Below, piece after piece: positions 27,442 to 38,378 of a stretch of 64,000 nt of DNA; positions within the stretch are counted from its first letter, which is position 1, and every line of letters begins with the position of its first letter. The stretch is from positions 124,001 to 188,000 of the forward strand of contig NZ_BEXA01000002.1 in NCBI RefSeq assembly GCF_003864335.1, in the 5' to 3' direction. Below the pieces are notes generated by a model. That model ran no database searches, was not told where the DNA came from, and worked only from the letters and a program-made list of their open reading frames with translations. Origin of the DNA: Lentilactobacillus kosonis. Its GTDB lineage: Bacteria > Bacillota > Bacilli > Lactobacillales > Lactobacillaceae. Made by a program: the position numbers and the translations under genes.

Positions 27442-28483
27442 TTATTCTTTTGCCACCTTATTCAGTCTTGATAATCGAATTCGATTTAGGAAATACATAT
27501 AAATATACGACAGAATAAAGGAAATTGCCAGAGCAAAAAGTGTTTGAACATAGGGGGATTGAATTCCCATCTGGGCTGATATGTCTAGTAGTGCTTTATG
27601 AAGGTACATCATTCCAAGGGTTTGCTGGCCGATTAATTGAAGAAAATGAACAACAAAGTGTGGTGTATATTCAGATAGGAAGTAACAAAAACTAAAGACA
27701 ACCACACTAATTAAAATAGGAATAATCGCAGCATAGGAAATTCGTGATAAGGCAATGTGATGGAATGATGCGTGGATTTGTCTTGATTTTAAGAAAAAGC
27801 CAAAGTTGAAACGGTCCGTATGCTGCATGAATATCAACCAAATGGTAATTAATACGGAAGGAATAATAAGCCATAAATCAGTGACAATTTTTTGAATGTT
27901 CTTGAAATAGAGATACCCAAATAAAAACAAAAAAGACTACAATCAATGCAACATCAAAATCCCATGGAAGATATTTATATTCCAAGAAAAAGATATGTTT
28001 GTAACTGGTTCCAATAATTAAAGAGAGAAAACCGATAATAATCAAGGATTCTCGACTTTTAATGTATGTAATCAGGAGTGTCACAAGGATTAAGGCAATG
28101 ATGTAAACATTAATGTACCAAAAAACACTCGTATAATGATTTAAAGTTTGACCACCATAGATTAACCGGACAAAGTAGAACGCAGTGTATTTCCAGGTTT
28201 CGTGTCTAAGAAAATGTGATAGAAATATTAAGATCGTCCCACAGAAAACGTAGGAAATGAGTAACGGAAAAACTCGTTTCTTGAAAAACTCCAGCCACTT
28301 ACCGTTCTTAACTGGTCTTAAGAAGAAACCTCCCATGATGAAGAATATGGGCATATGCCACCAATACAGAAAATGATACAGCGTTCCATGATAGGTCAAT
28401 GAGTGACCTAAAACAACGGCGATAATTCCGATTGCTTTGGCAACATCGATCCATTCAATTCGCTTCTTACTCAAAATATTCAC
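27442..28483 (-). CDS. Acyltransferase family 3 membrane protein (frame break)
   Basis: About 347 residues with some ten membrane spans. The N-terminus RIEWIDVAKAIGIIAVVLGH carries the acyltransferase-3 Asp and His motif, followed by WHMPIFFIMGGFF. These proteins transfer acetyl or similar groups to extracellular sugars (OatA and fucose O-acetylase types). The frame breaks near 27905-27930 (T-rich); one base restores FFMFLFGYLYFKNIQKIV. Start is GTG at 28483 or the TTG at 28474; GGGG upstream fits the TTG slightly better. The target polymer is unknown; wall or teichoic acid is plausible next to a surface hydrolase. Confidence 0.8.
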
Positions 28484-28683
28484 CCCAATAGATTTAATGT
28501 GTAATTTTACCCAATAATAACATTTTAGTGCATTTACTAATTTTAATACAATACTTTTTGATTATATAAATTAAAAGTTAGTTAATAAAGATTTATAAAT
28601 AGATTCAACGAAAGATTGATAATAATTATATTCTTGATAAAATAGTACGAGTGTATTAAATCGATGAAAGTGGGATTTTAAAA

Positions 28684-30333
28684 ATGAATGAGATTGACAA
28701 TTCTCAAGGAGACGCTTCTAGAGATAAAATGCTTTCTGGTTCGGCGTGGATGACAGCTGGAAGCATTTTTTCAAGAATCCTTGGGGCTATTTACATAATT
28801 CCTTGGCGTCAATGGTTTGGGGATTATTTCTATCGGGGAAATGCCCTATACGGATTTGGCTATAATATTTATAGTTTTGTTTTAATTGTAGCAATTGCCG
28901 GAATTCCATCAGCGATTGCAAAGCAAGTCTCCCACTATAATGCTATGAATGAGTATGGTGTCGGAATCCGTATTTATAAAAGAGGATTGGTTCTTTCCGC
29001 GGCTTTAGGCATCATTTCGGCCTTGGTACTGTATTTTGGTGCGCCACTTTTAGATGGGGGAAATGACAACGTTGTTCCGGTACTTCACTCGCTAGCTTGG
29101 GCCGTCCTAATCATTCCAACGATGAGTTTAACGCGCGGTTACTTTCAGGGGTATCAAGAAATGGCCCCATCGGCAATTTCGCAATTTGTTGAGCAATTAG
29201 CTCGAGTTCTATATATGTTAGCAACTGCTTATATTATCATGGAAGTAATGCATGGTGACTGGATCACAGCTGTTTCGCAATCAACATTTGCTGCGTTTGT
29301 CGGAGCAGCTTTTGGAACGTTAACCCTTGGCTTTTACTACCTAAAACGACGAAAACATTTTAGGGGATTGGTTGCAAATAGTAATAATCAAATTCAGGTT
29401 TCACCTAAGCAACTATATCGAGAAATTATTGCCCAGTCCGTTCCGTTTATTATCTTGGGTGCTGGAATTACCATCTTCCAATTAATTGATCAATATACTT
29501 TCTTTCCAATCATGAATAACCTGCATGTCTTCACTCCAAATCAAGTTAGTGATTTGTTTGCTATGTTTGCGGCTAATTCTAATAAGTTGATTATGATTTC
29601 AATTTCGCTGGCTTCTGCATTGGCTGTTACGGCGGTACCATTGTTATCCGAGGCATTGACTAATAATCATAAAAATGAAATTAAAGCTCAAAATACGAAT
29701 GTATTGTCGATGTTTATGTTTACGATGATTCCAGCCGCATTAGGGATGGCCGCAATTGCTGGTCCCCTTAATCGAGCTTTCTATGGGATAGAATACCAAG
29801 GACTTGCTGCTAACGTCTTGACAGTTTCTTCAATTGTTTCAATTTTAATGGGACTGTTTGTGGTTGCTTCTGCAGTAATGCAAGGGTTGTCAGAAAATAA
29901 ACGTGCTGTGAAATACTTCTTTATTGGGACTGCAGTCAAATTGGTTGTTCAATGGCCATGTGTGCACTTCTTGGGAGTATTTGGTCCCTTGATTTCAACG
30001 GCAATTGGTTTGTTAGTTGCTAACTTTTTAATTATTCGCTTCTTGAAGAATCATTTTGGTTATGACATGCAACAGATTAAAGGCACCCTAGTTAATGTTG
30101 GCATTGCAGCATTAGTGATGTATGTTGTTGCCTTAGCAATGGTTTATCTTGGCAATATGGTCATGTCATTATTTACTAATCCATTTAGCGGTTTGGTTAG
30201 TGTCCTGGTGGCGGTAATCGCCGCTGTTGTTGGTGGCTTTGTGTATGTTTACCTAACACTAAGAACTAGAACAGCTGATATCGTGCTTGGAGCAAGAAGC
30301 AATGGATTAAGAGCTAAATTAAGAATTAAATAA
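28684..30333 (+). CDS. murJ: MurJ/YtgP-like lipid II flippase (MOP superfamily)
   Basis: 549 residues with about 14 membrane spans. N-terminus GSAWMTAGSIFSRILGAIYI and the later SIVSILMGLFVVASAVMQG fit the Firmicute YtgP/SpoVB branch, members of which move lipid-linked peptidoglycan precursor across the membrane. A polysaccharide flippase is an alternative because no substrate genes adjoin it. The ATG at 28684 has a weak GTGGGA upstream. Intact, followed by a terminator. Confidence 0.85.
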   Translation: MNEIDNSQGDASRDKMLSGSAWMTAGSIFSRILGAIYIIPWRQWFGDYFYRGNALYGFGYNIYSFVLIVAIAGIPSAIAKQVSHYNAMNEYGVGIRIYKRGLVLSAALGIISALVLYFGAPLLDGGNDNVVPVLHSLAWAVLIIPTMSLTRGYFQGYQEMAPSAISQFVEQLARVLYMLATAYIIMEVMHGDWITAVSQSTFAAFVGAAFGTLTLGFYYLKRRKHFRGLVANSNNQIQVSPKQLYREIIAQSVPFIILGAGITIFQLIDQYTFFPIMNNLHVFTPNQVSDLFAMFAANSNKLIMISISLASALAVTAVPLLSEALTNNHKNEIKAQNTNVLSMFMFTMIPAALGMAAIAGPLNRAFYGIEYQGLAANVLTVSSIVSILMGLFVVASAVMQGLSENKRAVKYFFIGTAVKLVVQWPCVHFLGVFGPLISTAIGLLVANFLIIRFLKNHFGYDMQQIKGTLVNVGIAALVMYVVALAMVYLGNMVMSLFTNPFSGLVSVLVAVIAAVVGGFVYVYLTLRTRTADIVLGARSNGLRAKLRIK

Positions 30334-30338
30334 CCCAA

Positions 30339-30372
30339 AAAGCTGAGACATATTATGTCTCAGCTTTTTTAA
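30339..30372. terminator. Terminator between convergent genes
   Basis: AAAAAGCTGAGACATA / TATGTCTCAGCTTTTTT, a perfect stem usable in both directions. Confidence 0.9.
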
Positions 30373-31195
30373 TGTTCATTATTTTTCATAAACTTGGGTA
30401 ATGCCATTGAAATTTGGTGAGGGAGAACCACATATTGTTCTTTTGCTAATTCTTCAGCAATCGCACTATGAGTGTACACAGCAGCCTGAACAGTCTGAAA
30501 TGAATTACCAAATTGACAGATAAAACCACCGATTATGCCTGCTAAGTATCTCCCATTCCACCAGTTGCCTGAGCAGGCGTCCCAACAGTATTTTCGACCG
30601 GTTCTTCGGTAGGACTATACATCTGGGTTCGGCTTGACTTAACAACTACAATCGCATTTAGGTGGTCAGTAGCTCGTTGATTTTTTTCAGGGTTTTGCTC
30701 CGCTATAGGGATATTAACAACTCGTTGCCATTCCATCTGATGCGGGGTTAATACATTCGTTGTGATTTTTGGCAATGGTATTTTTCCATTCGCAATAATG
30801 GTTAGGGCGGAACCGTCAATGATTAATGTTTGGTTGGATGTAACGGCAGTAAAAACGGTTTTTAAAACATTAACACTGTTTACGTCAGTCCCTAGACCAG
30901 GACCAATAACGATAACATCTGCCGATGCAATTAAATCAACGGCGTTGTTCAATTCGTTAATACTTTGAAACATTGCCTCGGGAACTTGACTATGTAAACT
31001 ACTTTGATTTGACTCATCAGTAATGGTGGTGACCAAACCTGCCCCTGAATAGACGGCAGCCATAGTTGCCATAATAATAGCACCACCAAAGTTGGCGTTA
31101 CCGCCGATCAAGACAATTCGGCCAAAGGTCCCTTTGTAACTGTTGGCTGGCCTGGTTTTAATCATACTTAGAACGTCTGCGTTAATCTTTTTCAT
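30369..31195 (-). CDS. nnrD: ADP-dependent NAD(P)H-hydrate dehydratase (frame break)
   Basis: Repairs hydrated NADH and NADPH. The ribokinase-like fold begins MKKINADVLSMIKTRPANSYKGTFG; motifs GGNANFGGAIIMA, VIGPGLGTD, LTPHQMEWQ and GGMGDTLAGIIGGF are typical. The last one spans the break near 30547: one added base turns GATACTTAG into Asp-Thr-Leu-Ala and the frame runs to 30369 (ending LPKFMKNNEH). The restored length of about 275 residues is normal for the stand-alone enzyme; the epimerase partner domain is not fused. Confidence 0.88.
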
Positions 31196-31304
31196 AATAA
31201 TGCCTCCATGATTTTAGTATATCATTGTTAGATCAGATTAATTGAACGTAACCCGACTGAATATGATAAAATGTTAGCAAACAAGGTAGAAAGAGAGCGC
31301 AGCT

Positions 31305-32699
31305 ATGACAATTAATTGGAAAGCTTTAGCAAACGATTATAAAGATGAATATTTAAATGATTTGAAGTCATTAATTGAAATTGAAAGTGTTCGAGATGAC
31401 GAACATGCAACTGATGAATACCCTTTAGGTGAAGGACCAACTAAAGCCATGGAACAATTTTTGGCTATGGGTGAACGAGATGGCTTTAAAACGGTTAAAC
31501 TAGATAACACTGTTGGCTACATCGAATATGGTTCAGGTGATAAGACCCTAGCGATTCAATCACACGCTGATGTAATGCCGGCTGGAGATGGTTGGAAAAC
31601 GGATCCATTTAAATTAACGATTATTGATGACAAAGTATATGGTCGTGGAACTTCAGATGATAAAGGGCCAGGTTTAGCTGCTTACTATGGTTTGAAGATG
31701 CTCAAGGCTCAAAATATTGAACCTAAATTAAAGATTAGGTTGATCATTGGGACAGATGAAGAAAGCGATTGGACGGGGATGAAACATTACTTTGAAGTTG
31801 AACCCCAACCAACGTTTGGCTTCTCACCAGACGCAGAATTTCCATTGATTAATGGGGAAAAGGGTAATGCCACATATGAAATTAAGTTTGGTAGCCAAAA
31901 TGGAGAAGAATTTGTGCTTAAGAATTTTGACTCTGGCCTAAGAACTAACATGGTTCCCGGTAAGGCAACTGCTTTAGTCGAAACTGATGATAATCAATCA
32001 TTTGTTGCCTCATTTACTGATTTTTTGGACAACAACCCCGTAGCAGGTGAAATTGAAGTTACTGATGAGGGAGTTCAAATTTTAGTTACTGGTAAACAAG
32101 CCCATGCAATGGAACCTAAGAATGGAATCAATGCTGGAACATACCTTGCTAATTTCTTGAATCAATTTGCTTTTGCTAGCGATGCTCATAAATTTCTTCA
32201 ACTAGCTGGAGAAGTATTGCATGATGATTCTCGAGCTCACAAGATTGCTGCTAACTACACTGATGACATTATGGGTGATGTCACAATGAACGTTGGAATT
32301 TTGAAATTCAACGAAGCCAAGGGTGGACTGATTAACACTAACTTTAGATATCCTAAGGGAAGTTCAGATGAAATTATCTTGGAAAAATTAAAGAAAGTTT
32401 CCAATGACGTGACAGAGCTATCACACATGGTTCCTCACTATGTTGAGAAAGATGATCCAATCGTTTCAACACTTCTCGGGGTTTATGAACGCCAAACGGG
32501 AGAAAAGCATGTTGAACCAGAAGTTGTTGGTGGTGGGACCTATGCGCGTTTGATGGATCGAGGAGTTGCATTTGGCGCTCTCTTCCCAGGCGTTGAAGAT
32601 ACTATGCACCAAGCTAATGAATTCCAACCAATTGGCGATCTAATCAAAGCAATGGCTATTTATGGTGAATCAATTTACGAACTGTCCAAAGAAGGATAG
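31305..32699 (+). CDS. pepV: Dipeptidase PepV (M20 family)
   Basis: 464-residue cytosolic zinc dipeptidase that finishes the breakdown of imported peptides. Zinc-site motifs: SHADVMPAGDGW, GRGTSDDKGPG (bridging Asp) and GTDEESDWTG (catalytic Glu); the lid domain has GKQAHAMEPKNG, and the last ligand lies near DTMHQANEF. The start ATG has GAGAGCG upstream. Intact. The Usp gene follows 14 bases downstream and may be co-transcribed. Confidence 0.93.
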   Translation: MTINWKALANDYKDEYLNDLKSLIEIESVRDDEHATDEYPLGEGPTKAMEQFLAMGERDGFKTVKLDNTVGYIEYGSGDKTLAIQSHADVMPAGDGWKTDPFKLTIIDDKVYGRGTSDDKGPGLAAYYGLKMLKAQNIEPKLKIRLIIGTDEESDWTGMKHYFEVEPQPTFGFSPDAEFPLINGEKGNATYEIKFGSQNGEEFVLKNFDSGLRTNMVPGKATALVETDDNQSFVASFTDFLDNNPVAGEIEVTDEGVQILVTGKQAHAMEPKNGINAGTYLANFLNQFAFASDAHKFLQLAGEVLHDDSRAHKIAANYTDDIMGDVTMNVGILKFNEAKGGLINTNFRYPKGSSDEIILEKLKKVSNDVTELSHMVPHYVEKDDPIVSTLLGVYERQTGEKHVEPEVVGGGTYARLMDRGVAFGALFPGVEDTMHQANEFQPIGDLIKAMAIYGESIYELSKEG

Positions 32700-32713
32700 A
32701 AGTGAGGTAGAAG

Positions 32714-33190
32714 ATGACCAAATTTAATTACTTCAACGTTGTTGTCGGAGTTGATGGTTCTCAGGCATCTGATTTAGCCTTCAAAAAAGCGATGAGGATT
32801 GCAGCTAATAATCATGCTCGCCTTGTGGTGGTGGCTGTGATCAATGAACGAAACTTGGTTAGGATTAATAAAGGAGCATCGGTTGGTTTTGGTGCAATTA
32901 GCCCTAATTCAATTGAAGCACTTAAAAATGATGTTCAGGTTCGAGTAAGTAACTATATTCAAATTGCTAAAGAGGAAGGCCTTGAAGCAATTGGAACAGT
33001 CAGATACGGTGATCCAAGAGACATTTTAACGAAAACAATAATTAATGATTATGATGCAGATGTTTTAGTGGTAGGTGCTACAGGTGCTGGTCCAGTAACT
33101 AGGCTCATGATGGGATCAACGGCTACCTATGTAGTAAGTCATTCGCCAATTGATGTTTTTGTGGTTAGAACTGAACCCGAAATGGAATAA
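32714..33190 (+). CDS. Universal stress protein, UspA family
   Basis: 158-residue alpha/beta cytosolic protein. It has the N-terminal FNVVVGVDGS, and near the C-terminus VVGATGAGPVTRLMMGST, which is the G-2x-G-9x-G-S/T ATP-binding pattern of ATP-type Usp proteins. GAGGTAGA precedes the ATG. Likely part of a pepV-usp operon; its precise role is not known. Confidence 0.9.
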   Translation: MTKFNYFNVVVGVDGSQASDLAFKKAMRIAANNHARLVVVAVINERNLVRINKGASVGFGAISPNSIEALKNDVQVRVSNYIQIAKEEGLEAIGTVRYGDPRDILTKTIINDYDADVLVVGATGAGPVTRLMMGSTATYVVSHSPIDVFVVRTEPEME

Positions 33191-33192
33191 TA

Positions 33193-33222
33193 AAAAACAC
33201 GTCCGTTAAAGGGCGTGTTTTT
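33193..33222. terminator. Terminator between convergent genes
   Basis: AAAACACGTCC / GGGCGTGTTTTT stem with flanking A and T runs. Confidence 0.85.
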
Positions 33223-33224
33223 AT

Positions 33225-33881
33225 TTAGATAGCTTGTTCTTCTTCGGGTTTTCTGATGGTAGCTAGTTTTTCGTCGATTTGGTTAAGAACGATATCAACG
33301 TTACCAGGAACTGATAAATCATACTTTTGAAGATCAATCTTCATCTTAGGACTGACATCATATTCGTCAAACCATTTCTTATAAGCTGTCCACATTTTGA
33401 AGTAGTATTTTTCTAAGTCAGGATTATCATCAAATTGTTCATAATCACGACCACGTTTTTTGATTCGGTACTTGATAGTATCGAAATCACTGTCAGCATA
33501 AACTAACAAGTCTGGTGCTTTTTTTGGCATTTGGTCGAGTTCGTTCATCATGTTATCAAGTAAAGTTAAGTAAACTGATAGTTCAGTATCAGTGATGTTG
33601 CCTTCAGCGTTGTTCTCTCTAGTAAAGAGTGCATCTTCATAGATTGAACGATCAAGGACATTGTTATCGTCACTAAGAGCTTGCTTGATCATTGAGAATC
33701 GTTTATTAAGGAAATAGATTTGCAACAGAAAACCGTATTGTTTCTGATCTGAGTAGTAAAGTGGCAGTACCGGATTTTCGCCTACTGGTTCAAAGAACGC
33801 TTTCGTTCCTAAATGTTCTGCAATTTTGCCAGTAAGTGTAGTCTTACCAACACCAATCATTCCTGCTGTGATTATCACCAT
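33225..33881 (-). CDS. Deoxynucleoside kinase
   Basis: Salvage kinase that phosphorylates deoxynucleosides with a nucleoside triphosphate. MVIITAGMIGVGKTTLTGK contains the P-loop; the E-x-V-G substrate residue lies in FFEPVGENPVLPLYY, and DRSIYEDALF is the family DRS motif, followed by the lid KKRGRDYEQF. The ATG at 33881 is chosen because GAGGGGC lies just upstream; the longer frame to 33938 is non-coding in character. Lactobacilli often have two such kinases (dAdo/dCyd and dAdo/dGuo); only one is here, 218 residues. Confidence 0.88.
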   Translation of the reverse strand: MVIITAGMIGVGKTTLTGKIAEHLGTKAFFEPVGENPVLPLYYSDQKQYGFLLQIYFLNKRFSMIKQALSDDNNVLDRSIYEDALFTRENNAEGNITDTELSVYLTLLDNMMNELDQMPKKAPDLLVYADSDFDTIKYRIKKRGRDYEQFDDNPDLEKYYFKMWTAYKKWFDEYDVSPKMKIDLQKYDLSVPGNVDIVLNQIDEKLATIRKPEEEQAI

Positions 33882-34032
33882 ATTAGCCCCTCTTTTTTTA
33901 AAATTACAATATATAGTGTACCATAAATTTACTACCACAATATATCCAATTTTAGCGAATTTTAGATTAAGTAAATTTAATTAAACTAGTGTACAATTAT
34001 GGTGTTAGATAATTTTACTGGAGGGGATTAAT

Positions 34033-34803
34033 TTGTATAAAGGTGTAGTGTTTTTTGATTTAGATGGAACTTTATTTGATGACGATAAGAACGTATCGCA
34101 ACAGAATATTGATGCCATCAAGGAATTAAAGCGTAATAATATTCTACCGATTATTTCAACAGGGCGGAATATTTTTGAGATCAATTACGTATTAAACAGT
34201 ACCAAAATTAATTCAGTTGTTAGTGCTAATGGAAGTTACGTTCAATATGATGGTAAGAAGTTGGCCGCAGAGGTTATCCCACAAGACGTGATTGAAGATT
34301 TGTTAGAGTTTGCTCATCGTCAAGGGGATGTTGTGGCATTTTATAATAATAAAGAATTGGCACTAACGGCCGATAATGACTTAACGGTTGAGAATTATCG
34401 AATCTTAAGATTACATACTCAGGTTGACCCTAAGTGGTACCTTAAGCATGATGTTAACTTTATGTGTGTCTTTAACTATGATAAAGACAAGCGTTATCAA
34501 GATAAGTTCGAAGGTGAATTATCATTAGTTAGAAACAATCCTCGTTGCATGGATACAATGAATTGGGGTGTGTCCAAACAAACGGGAATTCAAACTTTAA
34601 TGAAGCAAGCGGGTCTGGAAGGGGTGCCTTCATATGCCTTTGGCGATCAATTAAATGACCTTCAAATGTTTGCTGAAGTTGATCATCCAGTAGCAATGGG
34701 TAATGGTCATGAGAAGGCTAAGGCTGCTGCCGAATTTATCACGGATACTAATATGGATAATGGAATTGTTAAAGGATTACAACACTTTGGTTTAATTAAG
34801 TAA
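34033..34803 (+). CDS. HAD-superfamily (Cof-type) sugar phosphatase
   Basis: 256 residues, TTG start after GGAGGGGATTAA. Motif I is VFFDLDGTLFDDD with the nucleophile Asp, motif II is IISTGR, and motif IV is FGDQLNDLQMF, separated by a C2B-type cap. Cof/YidA-like enzymes dephosphorylate sugar phosphates, flavin or pyridoxal phosphates with broad range. The substrate is not predictable. Intact. Confidence 0.88.
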   Translation: MYKGVVFFDLDGTLFDDDKNVSQQNIDAIKELKRNNILPIISTGRNIFEINYVLNSTKINSVVSANGSYVQYDGKKLAAEVIPQDVIEDLLEFAHRQGDVVAFYNNKELALTADNDLTVENYRILRLHTQVDPKWYLKHDVNFMCVFNYDKDKRYQDKFEGELSLVRNNPRCMDTMNWGVSKQTGIQTLMKQAGLEGVPSYAFGDQLNDLQMFAEVDHPVAMGNGHEKAKAAAEFITDTNMDNGIVKGLQHFGLIK

Positions 34804-34820
34804 AAAACGAATGATGTAAT

Positions 34821-34860
34821 AAAAAAGCATTAGTAACTCGAAGTTACTAATGCTTTTTTA
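34821..34860. terminator. Terminator between convergent genes
   Basis: AAAAAAGCATTAGTAACT / AGTTACTAATGCTTTTTT with a four-base loop, near-perfect palindrome. Confidence 0.9.
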
Positions 34861-34874
34861 TATTGAGTTAACGC

Positions 34875-35544
34875 TTAATTCATTTGCGATTTAATATTAT
34901 CTAAGGTCATTTCATTAGTATCATTAAAGTTAATGTCAGCGGCTGCTAATATTTTATCATCACCAATCCCAATTGAAGTCTCATTAGCGGCGTTGATGGC
35001 TTCGACGCCGGCAGCAGCATCTTCGACCCCAATACATTGTTCAGGCTTCAAATTGATTAGTTCAGCCCCTTTAAGATAAATTTCGGGGTCCGGTTTACCC
35101 TTAGTTAAAGATTTAGGGTCAACAATTTCAGGGAAGTAATCTGCTAATTCCAATTTACTAAGCACGGTTGGGGCGTTCTTAGAGGCTGAAGCAAGTGAAA
35201 TCAAATAGTTATTTGCTTTCAAGGCATCAAGAAATTCTTTGATGCCTGGTAAGATATTAGCCGGTGTCATTTGATCAACTAACTTGAGATAATTGGTATT
35301 CTTTCAGTTGCAAGGTCAACTTTTCTTCATCGGTATATTTATCTGACAAGTTACCAGCTTTTAAAATCATTTCCAAAGAGTCCATCCGACTGATTCCTTT
35401 AAGCCCATCTTCTAGTTCTTGTGACCAAGGGGCGCCCACCTTATCAGCAACTTGATGCCAAGCCTGACTGTGGAAAACGGATGTATCGGTAATAACCCCA
35501 TCTAAATCAAATACGAACCCTTTAATATCATCAAATTTTGTCAT
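34875..35544 (-). CDS. pgmB: Beta-phosphoglucomutase (frame break)
   Basis: Converts beta-glucose-1-phosphate to glucose-6-phosphate. HAD motif I is FVFDLDGVITDT with the Asp pair of phosphoglucomutases; SLASASKNAP is motif II, and EDAAAGVEAI is motif IV. The ATG at 35544 follows AGGAG by 8 bases. One base is missing near 35275-35290; the restored reading is LKEYQYLKLVDQMTPANILP. About 222 residues. It starts 15 bases after the GH65 stop. The pairing is the standard arrangement in which the phosphorylase releases beta-glucose-1-phosphate for PgmB. Confidence 0.92.
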
Positions 35545-35559
35545 TTTATTCACTCCTAA

Positions 35560-38271
35560 TTAGCGATAATTAATTGATTGAACTTTATTTTTTGTGAGGG
35601 AGTAATTCTGTCCCTTTACAGTAATGTTTGCATCTGCGTTAGCTTTAACACTGACAATGTTGTGGTCAATTATAAATGAGTAGGTGATGCCTTGGAAGAG
35701 ACTGCAAAATTCGAGCTTAGTCCATTGCTTAGGTAAATGCGGATTAATGGCAATTACTTTACCATCAGTTGAAACGCCGCCATAATTTCTAGTTTCGATT
35801 TGGAGGGTTGCTCCCATCACCCCTAAGTGAATTCCTTCAGCGGTAGTTCCTCCCTGAATATCATAGTAATCAGAAAGCAAGGCAGTGGAGAATAGTTGCC
35901 AAGATTGATCCATATTGCCATCAATTTCATCAAGTACCGAGTAAACAATTCTTGAGAGTGTGGATCCATGAGTCGTGCGGTCTAAATAATATCGGAGATT
36001 TTTGTGAAGTAATTCTCTGGCAATTGGTAGCCAAGATTATTAATTACTTGTTCAACATCGGTGGCTGGTAGAGCGTAGTATGCCATCAAAGTATCAGCTT
36101 GTTTAGCAACCTGGTATGCATCAGGAGATTTTCCTTCACCTTTAAGTAGTCGATCGATTCTTGAAATATCTCCATACTTTTCCGATATGACTCAAAACTA
36201 ATTCTTGATAGATTAAAGTAGCCTTCAAATTGACCAATAATGCCGTCTTCATTGATATCCAATCGAAGCTTGTGGGCAATATCGTTCATTTTAGTTAAGT
36301 CGTTATCAGAAAAATCAGCTTTATCTTCAACTGGTGTGACTTCGTCAGGATATCGGTTAATGAGATCATTGACCTTATCGAATAACCAAGAAACCATGAT
36401 GTTAGTGTATGCATTATTGGTCAAGCCATGATCAGTTGAATTAGGGTATTCTTCATGAAACTCATCTGGTCCCATAACTTCTTTGATATCATAGCGATCA
36501 GCTTGTTTGTCATAAGAGGCCATGCTGATCCAAAATTTAGTGATTGATAGCAGCATTTCAAGACCATAATCCTTCATGAATTTCAAATCACCAGAAATGT
36601 GAACATAGTTGATAATATCATAAGCCACTGAAATCGAAACATGCCGCTGGAGACGACTGTTATCAGGATCCCATTTGCCACTAACAGGATTTAAGTGAAG
36701 AAATTGTGACTGTTCATCACCATACATTCCTGACTGCCAAGGGTACATTGCACCAGCTTTGTCTTCGCTTTTAGCATAGTCACGAGCAGGATTCAGTCGA
36801 TTATACCGGTACATGAGACACTGTTTGGCAATCTTAGGGTAATGTGACGCGTAGAAGGGAAGGTCAAAGGTAACATCCCAAAAAACGTGACCCCGGTAGG
36901 CTTCACCATGCAATCCGCGGGCTCCGGTTGAGGCGTCAATTTCTCCAGTTGCCAGAGCTGAACCTGAAACCATTAAGTGATAGATGTTTACCCGGGTTAA
37001 TTTTTGTGAAGTAATATCGTTACTAATCTTAATATCTGATAATTTCCATACATTATTAAAGAATTTTGACTATCTTTAAGTGTATCTTCATAGGAAGCAG
37101 ATGCCAGATCATTTCGGGCAGCTTCCTCTGATATTAAAGTTTGATTTCCACTTGTGAATACGCTAACATTTTTTTCGAACGTGTAAGTCTGGTTGGGTTC
37201 TACATCTAAGTTAAGCGTTTGGCTGATCACTTGATTTTCGGTTGAAGTATCAATGTGATCTTTAATATCGCAACTACTACTAGTTAGCTTAGAATTAAGA
37301 ATGAACTCGATTTTAGAAGTTTTAGTTCGACCGCGCAGCGAGATTTGGTTGTCATTTGCAGCCATACCGATAATTTCGAGGTGATGTTGATCAAAGTCTT
37401 TATATCGGTCAACGTTAAGGTTTTCAACACTTCCATCAAGTTTAGTGTAAATTTGAAGGCTACCTGAAAAATTAATCGGTTTGACTTCATATTGAATTGC
37501 AAAGCGGTGATAATTCGTCATATTTGCGACTTTTTTGGTACAAATCTCTAAGACCTGGCCAGTTGATAGCTGTACATGTAGGGTAGTAGTTAACACGCCA
37601 GTCTTTAAATTAAGACTTCGGTAGATATCTTGAATATCTTCTTTTTTAATTTGAAATGGTTCTTGATGGTCCACTCCAAAAGTAATATATTGTCCATTTG
37701 GCATATTCACTAGGTCTTCGTTAACGACATCATGATCATTAATCTTAGTGGTTAATTGATTGAATACCCCAGCTACATACATACCTGGATAATTATCTTG
37801 ATCTGCATTTGATTCAACGAATGCGCCTCTAAGACCAAAATAACCATTTCCAATTGTTAACATGGCTTCCTGACCGTAGTTGCGCTTGCCACTATATTCA
37901 CCATAGTAATCTAAATGCCATTTTAGATACTCAGTTTTTTGTTGGACGGCCTTTTCAAGACCAATTTCATTAGCAGTTTGCATATTAACAACTGGGACAT
38001 TAAGTAAGTTAGCAATAGCTAAGCCAATGTCAATCTTTTGATGATTAATACCAATGATGGTATCGGAAAAATCATAATTCAGTGAATTTTCGATAATACC
38101 AGCATCAATTGGCAAACCAGTTAAAACTGATTTAATACTTTCCAGATTCTCGCCAATCGAGAGATCCGGATTGTATGTAATAATAAATTTTCTGAAGGGT
38201 GGTTGATTAGAATTTTCGGAGTAATTAATCTCCAACATACCTTCGCGAGCCTGAATAGCAAACGTTCTCAT
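35560..38271 (-). CDS. GH65 glycoside phosphorylase/hydrolase with N-terminal extension (three or more frame breaks)
   Basis: About 900 residues once single missing bases near 36985, 36090 and 35930-36020 are restored. The GH65 N-terminal domain starts about 130 residues in (YGQEAMLTIGNGYFGLRGAF). The catalytic (alpha/alpha)6 region has GHVFWDVTFDLPFYASHYP and KEVMGPDEFHEEYP, which carries the general-acid Glu. PgmB downstream argues for a phosphorylase. The acid motif and the DHGLTNNAYTN that follows differ from the classical maltose phosphorylase form as I recall it and resemble the Rv3401-type branch of GH65, so trehalose, kojibiose or another disaccharide is possible. The extra N-terminal 130 residues are not recognised. 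Confidence 0.82.
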
Positions 38272-38348
38272 TTGTCTTCCCCCTTAAAAATAAATGCTTA
38301 CAACACAATCTTAGTTCAACAATTAACAAAACTCAATTAAAGAGAACT

Positions 38349-38375
38349 AAAAAAGCACCGCTTCAGTAAGCAGTG
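38349..38375 (-). terminator. mscL terminator
   Basis: On the minus strand AGCACTGCTT / AAGCGGTGCT with a four-base loop, then T6. Confidence 0.8.
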
Positions 38376-38378
38376 CTG

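Noticed and set aside
38281-38310. cre site upstream of the GH65-pgmB operon (TGTAAGCATTTATT on the minus strand)
   Set aside because: At least three defined positions differ from consensus, including the central CG; too weak to annotate, though control by CcpA would make sense.
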